Source of the DNA: Euwallacea fornicatus
Lineage: Eukaryota > Arthropoda > Insecta > Coleoptera > Curculionidae
Reading direction: 5' to 3'
DNA length: 64,000 nucleotides
Assembly (NCBI RefSeq): GCF_040115645.1
Contig: NW_027096032.1
Location: 682,001 to 746,000 of the forward strand
Both the position numbers and the translations under genes were made by a program. The notes under the pieces were generated by a model. That model did not search any database, was not told the DNA's origin, and saw nothing but the letters and a program-made list of their open reading frames with translations. Positions within the stretch are counted from its first letter, which is position 1; each line of letters starts with the position of its first letter. Positions 55,001 through 64,000 of this stretch are shown piece after piece.

Positions 55001-55668
55001 AATACCTACAAAATTTGACCACAGAATCACCTCTTTGAGCACTTCATCATGACTCATAAGGCTTCATTCTGTCTTGGTGAGTTTTCTAGAAAACGAGTAA
55101 TTTATGTGCTCAAACACACAACTTTCGTGACTTTTCCAGCTTTGAACCTCGTAACTTCGGCAAATGAGCTCCAAATGCCTTCAAAATTTGACCACAGAAT
55201 CACCTCTTTGAGCACTTCATCATGACTCATAAGGCTTCATTCTGTCTTGGTGAGTTTTCTAGAAAACGAGTAATTTATGTGCTCAAACACACAACTTTCG
55301 TGACTTTTCCAGCTTTGAACCTCGTAACTTCGGCAAATGAGCTCCAAATGCCTTCAAAATTTGACCACAGAATCACCTCTTTGAGCTCTTCATCATGACT
55401 CATAAGGCTTCATTCTGTCTTGGTGAGTTTTCTAGAAAACGAGTAATTTATGTGCTCAAAGACACATCTTTCGTGACTTTTCAAGATTTGAACCTCCGTA
55501 ACTTCGGCAAATGAGCTCCAAATACCTTCAAAATTTGACAACAGAATAACCTCGTGGAGCTCGTCATCATGACTCATAAGGCTTCATTCTGTCTTGGTGA
55601 GTTTTCTAGAAAACGAGTAATTTATGTCCTCAAACACACATCTTTCGTGACTTTTCAAGATTTGAACC
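52020..55668. repeat. 38-monomer HOR, first 21-monomer half (3,648 bp)
   Basis: The private TTTCGTCACTTTTCC variant at 52,521 recurs at 56,169 (3,648 bp) and at 59,121 (6,600 bp). The length equals 21 x 174 minus six short monomers, and six ACCTCGTAAC copies are present. The monomer order matches the blocks at 55,669, 58,620 and 62,268. Upstream of about 52,020 the sequence departs from the block at 58,620. Confidence 0.87.
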
Positions 55669-58619
55669 TCCGTAACTTCGGCAAATGAGCTCCAAATGCC
55701 TTCAAAATTTGACAACAGAATTACCTTTTTGAGCTCTTCATCATGACTCATAAGGCTTCATTCTGTCTTGGTGAGTTTTCTAGAAAACGAGTAATTTATG
55801 TGCTCAAACACACATCTTTCCTGACTTTTCAAGATTTGAATCTCAGGAACTTCGGCAAATGAGCTCCAAATACCTTCAAAATTTGACCACAGAATCACCT
55901 CTTTGATCTCTTCATCACAACTAATAAGGCTTCATTCTATCTTGGTGAGTTTTCTAGAAAACGAGTAATTTATGTGCTCAAACACACATCTTTCCTGACT
56001 TTTCAAGATTTGAATCTCAGGAACTTCGGCAAATGAGCTCCAAATACCTTCAAAATTTGACAACAGAATCACCTCGTGGAGCTCTTCATCATGACTCATA
56101 AGGCTTCATTGTATCTTGGTGAATTTTCTAGAAAACGAGTAAATTAAGTGCTCAAACACACATCTTTCGTCACTTTTCCAGATTTGAACCTCCGTAACTT
56201 CGGCAAATGAGCTCCAAATACCTTCAAAATTTGACAACAGAATAACCTCGTTGAGCTCTTCATCATGACTCATAAGGCTTCATTCTGTCTTGGTGAGTTT
56301 TCTAGAAAACGAGTAATTTATGTGCTCAAACACACAACTTTCGTGACTTTTCCAGCTTTGAACCTCGTAACTTCGGCAAATGAGCTCCAAATGCCTTCAA
56401 TATTTAATAACAGAATAACCTCGTTGAGCACTTCATCATGACTCATAAGGCTTCATTCTGTCTTGGTGAGTTTTCTAGAAAACGAGTAATTTATGTGCTC
56501 AAAGACACATCTTTCGTGACTTTTCAAGATTTGAACCTCCGTAACTTCGGCAAATGAGCTCCAAATGCCTTCAAAATTTGACCACAGAATCACCTCTTTG
56601 ATCTCTTCATCATGACTCATAAGGCTTCATTCTGTCTTGGTGAGTTTTCTAGAAAACGAGTAATTTATGTGCTCAAACACACATCTTTCGCGACTTTTCA
56701 AGATTTGAACCTCCGTAACTTCGACAAATGAGCTCCAAATACCTACAAAATTTGACCACAGAATCACCTCTTTGAGCACTTCATCATGACTCATAAGGCT
56801 TCATTCTGTCTTGGTGAGTTTTCTAGAAAACGAGTAATTTATGTGCTCAAACACACAACTTTCGTGACTTTTCCAGCTTTGAACCTCGTAACTTCGGCAA
56901 ATGAGCTCCAAATGCCTTCAAAATTTGACCACAGAATCACCTCTTTGAGCACTTCATCATGACTCATAAGGCTTCATTCTGTCTTGGTGAGTTTTCTAGA
57001 AAACGAGTAATTTATGTGCTCAAACACACAACTTTCGTGACTTTTCCAGCTTTGAACCTCGTAACTTCGGCAAATGAGCTCCAAATGCCTTCAATATTTA
57101 ATAACAGAATAACCTCGTTGAGCACTTCATCATGACTCATAAGGCTTCATTCTGTCTTGGTGAGTTTTCTAGAAAACGAGTAATTTATGTGCTCAAACAC
57201 ACAACTTTCGTGACTTTTCCAGCTTTGAACCTCGTAACTTCGGCAAATGAGCTCCAAATGCCTTCAATATTTAATAACAGAATAACCTCTTTGATCTCTT
57301 CATCATGACTAATAAGGCTTCATTCTATCTTGGTGAGTTTTCTAGAAAACGAGTAATTTATGTGCTCAAACACACATCTTTCCTGACTTTTCAAGATTTG
57401 AATCTCAGGAACTTCGGCAAATGAGCTCCAAATACCTTCAAAATTTGACAACAGAATCACCTCGTGGAGCTCTTCATCATGACTCATAAGGCTTCATTGT
57501 ATCTTGGTGAATTTTCTAGAAAACGAGTAAATTAAGTGCTCAAACACACATCTTTCGTGACTTTTCCAGATTTGAACCTCCGTAACTTCGGCAAATGAGC
57601 TCCAAATACCTTCAAAATTTGACAACAGAATAACCTCGTTGAGCACTTCATCATGACTCATAAGGCTTCATTCTGTCTAGGTGAATTTTCTAGAAAACGA
57701 GTAATTTATGTGCTCAAACACACATCTTTCGTGACTTTTCCAGATTTGAACCTCCGTAACTTCGGCAAATGAGCTCCAAATACCTTCAATATTTAATAAC
57801 AGAATAACCTCGTTGAGCTCTTCATCATGACTCATAAGGCTTCATTCTGTCTTGGTGAGTTTTCTAGAAAACGAGTAATTTATGTGCTCAAACACACATC
57901 TTTCGCGACTTTTCAAGATTTGAACCTCCGTAACTTCGACAAATGAGCTCCAAATACCTACAAAATTTGACCACAGAATCACCTCTTTGAGCACTTCATC
58001 ATGACTCATAAGGCTTCATTCTGTCTTGGTGAGTTTTCTAGAAAACGAGTAATTTATGTGCTCAAACACACAACTTTCGTGACTTTTCCAGCTTTGAACC
58101 TCGTAACTTCGGCAAATGAGCTCCAAATGCCTTCAAAATTTGACCACAGAATCACCTCTTTGAGCACTTCATCATGACTCATAAGGCTTCATTCTGTCTT
58201 GGTGAGTTTTCTAGAAAACGAGTAATTTATGTGCTCAAACACACAACTTTCGTGACTTTTCCAGCTTTGAACCTCGTAACTTCGGCAAATGAGCTCCAAA
58301 TGCCTTCAAAATTTGACCACAGAATCACCTCTTTGAGCTCTTCATCATGACTCATAAGGCTTCATTCTGTCTTGGTGAGTTTTCTAGAAAACGAGTAATT
58401 TATGTGCTCAAAGACACATCTTTCGTGACTTTTCAAGATTTGAACCTCCGTAACTTCGGCAAATGAGCTCCAAATACCTTCAAAATTTGACAACAGAATA
58501 ACCTCGTGGAGCTCGTCATCATGACTCATAAGGCTTCATTCTGTCTTGGTGAGTTTTCTAGAAAACGAGTAATTTATGTCCTCAAACACACATCTTTCGT
58601 GACTTTTCAAGATTTGAAC
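55669..58619. repeat. 38-monomer HOR, second 17-monomer half (2,952 bp)
   Basis: Same order as the preceding unit, except that 696 bp, exactly four monomers (about 52,890-53,586 of the first half), are missing. Sequence equivalent to 52,880 joins sequence equivalent to 53,590 near 56,538. Downstream, GTCTAGG at 54,723 matches 57,675, an offset of 2,952 bp. The length equals 17 x 174 minus six. Confidence 0.87.
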
Positions 58620-61600
58620 CTCCGTAACTTCGGCAAATGAGCTCCAAATGCCTTCAAAATTTGACAACAGAATTACCTTTTTGAGCTCTTCATCATGACT
58701 CATAAGGCTTCATTCTGTCTTGGTGAGTTTTCTAGAAAACGAGTAATTTATGTGCTCAAACACACATCTTTCCTGACTTTTCAAGATTTGAATCTCAGGA
58801 ACTTCGGCAAATGAGCTCCAAATACCTTCAAAATTTGACCACAGAATCACCTCTTTGATCTCTTCATCACAACTAATAAGGCTTCATTCTATCTTGGTGA
58901 GTTTTCTAGAAAACGAGTAATTTATGTGCTCAAACACACATCTTTCCTGACTTTTCAAGATTTGAATCTCAGGAACTTCGGCAAATGAGCTCCAAATACC
59001 TTCAAAATTTGACAACAGAATAACCTCGTGGAGCTCTTCATCATGACTCATAAGGCTTCATTGTATCTTGGTGAATTTTCTAGAAAACGAGTAAATTAAG
59101 TGCTCAAACACACATCTTTCGTCACTTTTCCAGATTTGAACCTCCGTAACTTCGGCAAATGAGCTCCAAATACCTTCAAAATTTGACAACAGAATAACCT
59201 CGTTGAGCTCTTCATCATGACTCATAAGGCTTCATTCTGTCTTGGTGAGTTTTCTAGAAAACGAGTAATTTATGTGCTCAAACACACAACTTTCGTGACT
59301 TTTCCAGCTTTGAACCTCGTAACTTCGGCAAATGAGCTCCAAATGCCTTCAATATTTAATAACAGAATAACCTCGTTGAGCACTTCATCATGACTCATAA
59401 GGCTTCATTCTGTCTTGGTGAGTTTTCTAGAAAACGAGTAATTTATGTGCTCAAAGACACATCTTTCGTGACTTTTCAAGATTTGAACCTCCGTAACTTC
59501 GGCAAATGAGCTCCAAATACCTTCAAAATTTGACAACAGAATAACCTCGTGGAGCTCGTCATCATGACTCATAAGGCTTCATTCTGTCTTGGTGAGTTTT
59601 CTAGAAAACGAGTAATTTATGTGCTCAAACACAGATCTTTCCTGACTTTTCAAGATTTGAATCTCAGGAACTTCGGCAAATGAGCTCCAAATACCTTCAA
59701 AATTTGACCACAGAATCACCTCTTTGATCTATTCATCATGACTAATAAGGCTTCATTCTATCTTGGTGAGTTTTCTAGAAAACGAGTAATTTATGTGCTC
59801 AAACACACATCTTTCCTGACTTTTCAAGATTTGAATCTCAGGAACTTCGGCAAATGAGCTCCAAATACCTTCAAAATTTGACAACAGAATCACCTCGTGG
59901 AGCTCTTCATCATGACTCATAAGGCTTCATTCTGTCTTGGTGAGTTTTCTAGAAAACGAGTAAATTAAGTGCTCAAACACACATCTTTCGTGACTTTTCC
60001 AGATTTGAACCTCCGTAACTTCGGCAAATGAGCTCCAAATACCTTCAAAATTTGACAACAGAATAACCTCGTGGAGCTCGTCATCATGACTCATAAGGCT
60101 TCATTCTGTCTTGGTGAGTTTTCTAGAAAACGAGTAATTTATGTCCTCAAACACACATCTTTCGTGACTTTTCAAGATTTGAACCTCCGTAACTTCGGCA
60201 AATGAGCTCCAAATGCCTTCAAAATTTGACCACAGAATCACCTCTTTGATCTCTTCATCATGACTCATAAGGCTTCATTCTGTCTTGGTGAGTTTTCTAG
60301 AAAACGAGTAATTTATGTGCTCAAACACACATCTTTCGCGACTTTTCAAGATTTGAACCTCCGTAACTTCGACAAATGAGCTCCAAATACCTACAAAATT
60401 TGACCACAGAATCACCTCTTTGAGCACTTCATCATGACTCATAAGGCTTCATTCTGTCTTGGTGAGTTTTCTAGAAAACGAGTAATTTATGTGCTCAAAC
60501 ACACAACTTTCGTGACTTTTCCAGCTTTGAACCTCGTAACTTCGGCAAATGAGCTCCAAATGCCTTCAAAATTTGACCACAGAATCACCTCTTTGAGCAC
60601 TTCATCATGACTCATAAGGCTTCATTCTGTCTTGGTGAGTTTTCTAGAAAACGAGTAATTTATGTGCTCAAACACACAACTTTCGTGACTTTTCCAGCTT
60701 TGAACCTCGTAACTTCGGCAAATGAGCTCCAAATGCCTTCAATATTTAATAACAGAATAACCTCGTTGAGCACTTCATCATGACTCATAAGGCTTCATTC
60801 TGTCTTGGTGAGTTTTCTAGAAAACGAGTAATTTATGTGCTCAAACACACAACTTTCGTGACTTTTCCAGCTTTGAACCTCGTAACTTCGGCAAATGAGC
60901 TCCAAATGCCTTCAATATTTAATAACAGAATAACCTCTTTGATCTCTTCATCATGACTAATAAGGCTTCATTCTATCTTGGTGAGTTTTCTAGAAAACGA
61001 GTAATTTATGTGCTCAAACACACATCTTTCCTGACTTTTCAAGATTTGAATCTCAGGAACTTCGGCAAATGAGCTCCAAATACCTTCAAAATTTGACAAC
61101 AGAATCACCTCGTGGAGCTCTTCATCATGACTCATAAGGCTTCATTGTATCTTGGTGAATTTTCTAGAAAACGAGTAAATTAAGTGCTCAAACACACATC
61201 TTTCGTGACTTTTCCAGATTTGAACCTCCGTAACTTCGGCAAATGAGCTCCAAATACCTTCAAAATTTGACAACAGAATAACCTCGTTGAGCACTTCATC
61301 ATGACTCATAAGGCTTCATTCTGTCTAGGTGAATTTTCTAGAAAACGAGTAATTTATGTGCTCAAACACACATCTTTCGTGACTTTTCCAGATTTGAACC
61401 TCCGTAACTTCGGCAAATGAGCTCCAAATACCTTCAATATTTAATAACAGAATAACCTCGTTGAGCTCTTCATCATGACTCATAAGGCTTCATTCTGTCT
61501 TGGTGAGTTTTCTAGAAAACGAGTAATTTATGTGCTCAAACACACATCTTTCGCGACTTTTCAAGATTTGAACCTCCGTAACTTCGACAAATGAGCTCCA

Positions 61601-62267
61601 AATACCTACAAAATTTGACCACAGAATCACCTCTTTGAGCACTTCATCATGACTCATAAGGCTTCATTCTGTCTTGGTGAGTTTTCTAGAAAACGAGTAA
61701 TTTATGTGCTCAAACACACAACTTTCGTGACTTTTCCAGCTTTGAACCTCGTAACTTCGGCAAATGAGCTCCAAATGCCTTCAAAATTTGACCACAGAAT
61801 CACCTCTTTGAGCACTTCATCATGACTCATAAGGCTTCATTCTGTCTTGGTGAGTTTTCTAGAAAACGAGTAATTTATGTGCTCAAACACACAACTTTCG
61901 TGACTTTTCCAGCTTTGAACCTCGTAACTTCGGCAAATGAGCTCCAAATGCCTTCAAAATTTGACCACAGAATCACCTCTTTGAGCTCTTCATCATGACT
62001 CATAAGGCTTCATTCTGTCTTGGTGAGTTTTCTAGAAAACGAGTAATTTATGTGCTCAAAGACACATCTTTCGTGACTTTTCAAGATTTGAACCTCCGTA
62101 ACTTCGGCAAATGAGCTCCAAATACCTTCAAAATTTGACAACAGAATAACCTCGTGGAGCTCGTCATCATGACTCATAAGGCTTCATTCTGTCTTGGTGA
62201 GTTTTCTAGAAAACGAGTAATTTATGTCCTCAAACACACATCTTTCGTGACTTTTCAAGATTTGAAC
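58620..62267. repeat. 38-monomer HOR, copy 2, 21-monomer half
   Basis: It aligns with 52,020-55,668 at exactly 6,600 bp. In the lines I compared only one base differs beyond the boundary zone: 52,422 is C and 59,022 is A (GAATCACC against GAATAACC). The equivalent base near 56,070 is C, so the change is private to this copy and probably recent. Confidence 0.88.
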
Positions 62268-64000
62268 CTCCGTAACTTCGGCAAATGAGCTCCAAATGCC
62301 TTCAAAATTTGACAACAGAATTACCTTTTTGAGCTCTTCATCATGACTCATAAGGCTTCATTCTGTCTTGGTGAGTTTTCTAGAAAACGAGTAATTTATG
62401 TGCTCAAACACACATCTTTCCTGACTTTTCAAGATTTGAATCTCAGGAACTTCGGCAAATGAGCTCCAAATACCTTCAAAATTTGACCACAGAATCACCT
62501 CTTTGATCTCTTCATCACAACTAATAAGGCTTCATTCTATCTTGGTGAGTTTTCTAGAAAACGAGTAATTTATGTGCTCAAACACACATCTTTCCTGACT
62601 TTTCAAGATTTGAATCTCAGGAACTTCGGCAAATGAGCTCCAAATACCTTCAAAATTTGACAACAGAATCACCTCGTGGAGCTCTTCATCATGACTCATA
62701 AGGCTTCATTGTATCTTGGTGAATTTTCTAGAAAACGAGTAAATTAAGTGCTCAAACACACATCTTTCGTCACTTTTCCAGATTTGAACCTCCGTAACTT
62801 CGGCAAATGAGCTCCAAATACCTTCAAAATTTGACAACAGAATAACCTCGTTGAGCTCTTCATCATGACTCATAAGGCTTCATTCTGTCTTGGTGAGTTT
62901 TCTAGAAAACGAGTAATTTATGTGCTCAAACACACAACTTTCGTGACTTTTCCAGCTTTGAACCTCGTAACTTCGGCAAATGAGCTCCAAATGCCTTCAA
63001 TATTTAATAACAGAATAACCTCGTTGAGCACTTCATCATGACTCATAAGGCTTCATTCTGTCTTGGTGAGTTTTCTAGAAAACGAGTAATTTATGTGCTC
63101 AAAGACACATCTTTCGTGACTTTTCAAGATTTGAACCTCCGTAACTTCGGCAAATGAGCTCCAAATGCCTTCAAAATTTGACCACAGAATCACCTCTTTG
63201 ATCTCTTCATCATGACTCATAAGGCTTCATTCTGTCTTGGTGAGTTTTCTAGAAAACGAGTAATTTATGTGCTCAAACACACATCTTTCGCGACTTTTCA
63301 AGATTTGAACCTCCGTAACTTCGACAAATGAGCTCCAAATACCTACAAAATTTGACCACAGAATCACCTCTTTGAGCACTTCATCATGACTCATAAGGCT
63401 TCATTCTGTCTTGGTGAGTTTTCTAGAAAACGAGTAATTTATGTGCTCAAACACACAACTTTCGTGACTTTTCCAGCTTTGAACCTCGTAACTTCGGCAA
63501 ATGAGCTCCAAATGCCTTCAAAATTTGACCACAGAATCACCTCTTTGAGCACTTCATCATGACTCATAAGGCTTCATTCTGTCTTGGTGAGTTTTCTAGA
63601 AAACGAGTAATTTATGTGCTCAAACACACAACTTTCGTGACTTTTCCAGCTTTGAACCTCGTAACTTCGGCAAATGAGCTCCAAATGCCTTCAATATTTA
63701 ATAACAGAATAACCTCGTTGAGCACTTCATCATGACTCATAAGGCTTCATTCTGTCTTGGTGAGTTTTCTAGAAAACGAGTAATTTATGTGCTCAAACAC
63801 ACAACTTTCGTGACTTTTCCAGCTTTGAACCTCGTAACTTCGGCAAATGAGCTCCAAATGCCTTCAATATTTAATAACAGAATAACCTCTTTGATCTCTT
63901 CATCATGACTAATAAGGCTTCATTCTATCTTGGTGAGTTTTCTAGAAAACGAGTAATTTATGTGCTCAAACACACATCTTTCCTGACTTTTCAAGATTTG
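62268..64000. repeat. 38-monomer HOR, copy 2, 17-monomer half (cut by window end)
   Basis: It aligns with 55,669 onwards at 6,600 bp (TTTCGTCAC at 56,169 and 62,769) and carries the same four-monomer deletion junction near 63,138. The deletion therefore came before the 6,600-bp duplication. The unit continues past the end of the window. Confidence 0.86.

Larger units (their letters stand above)
1..64000. repeat. 174-bp satellite DNA array, head to tail, whole window
   Basis: The same block of about 174 bp recurs from the first to the last base: the AGCTCCAAAT start is at 1, 175 and 349 and continues in phase throughout. All copies read in the same direction and I found no inversion, transposon or unique-sequence break. 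The array runs off both ends. Copies differ at a limited set of positions, with 173- and 175-bp length variants. There is no long open reading frame, rRNA or tRNA. Tandem monomers of roughly 150-180 bp with HOR structure are typical of plant and animal centromeric satellites, so a centromeric or pericentromeric location is inferred, not shown. The family was not recognised. The repeat is certain; the centromere assignment is moderately likely. Confidence 0.98.

Noticed and set aside
1..64000. CRISPR-like array of regular direct repeats
   Set aside because: Repeats are 173-175 bp and directly abutting with no unique spacers; no cas genes are present.
1..64000. Promoters, terminators, tRNA or rRNA genes within the array
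   Set aside because: No segment departs from the satellite consensus by more than scattered substitutions, single-base indels or whole-monomer changes, so there is no room for an embedded gene. The TGTG/CACA and palindromic stems are too short to count as terminators.
1..64000. An undescribed gene-based system
   Set aside because: No protein of meaningful length is encoded on either strand. The notable content is repeat architecture.

Overview
The whole 64-kb window is one uninterrupted head-to-tail satellite DNA array. I see no protein-coding gene, RNA gene, transposable element, CRISPR array or unique-sequence gap. The monomer is 174 bp with about 38-39% GC (67 of 174 bases G or C in the first copy), and the window holds about 368 monomers, all in the same orientation. 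Length variants of 173 bp (a lost C in the ACCTCCGTAAC block, giving ACCTCGTAAC) and 175 bp (TGACTCATAAGG replaced by TGATTTCATAAGG) are common, and they account exactly for most of the larger repeat periods I measured.

The array looks like a eukaryotic centromeric or pericentromeric satellite. A nucleosome-sized monomer, homogenised higher-order repeats (HORs) and the lack of coding potential all fit. A flowering plant is my best guess from the monomer style, but I do not recognise a named satellite family and cannot name the species. Centromere function cannot be shown from sequence alone.

Layout, with approximate boundaries: 1-5,060 is a 17-monomer unit (2,960 bp) and a shortened second copy. 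5,061-6,599 is a heterogeneous stretch with 3- and 5-monomer echoes. 6,600-20,940 is a series of 13- to 18-monomer units with nested 3-, 4- and 6-monomer duplications. 21,140-27,100 is a near-identical copy of 10,350-16,310, displaced by exactly 10,791 bp. 27,610-35,212 is a block of about 28 monomers and its copy. 35,213-46,130 contains a 25-monomer tandem pair (period 4,349 bp). 46,400-49,920 copies 35,790-39,480. 49,870-51,990 holds dimeric and 5-monomer tandem duplications. 52,020-64,000 is the most regular part: 21-monomer (3,648 bp) and 17-monomer (2,952 bp) units alternate in a 38-monomer, 6,600-bp HOR.

The layout records repeated unequal exchange in whole-monomer steps. Copies differ by clean losses or gains of 1, 2, 3 or 4 monomers, and patches of variant bases are shuffled between copies as expected from gene conversion. 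Monomer subtypes also shift along the window: one set dominates the left half, another appears only from about 37.8 kb rightwards. The most striking motif inside the monomer is a perfect 14-bp palindrome, GTTTTCTAGAAAAC, whose TCTAGA core is kept in almost every copy.

Nothing here supports a new gene-based system. The interest lies in the multi-scale repeat architecture and the conserved dyad.
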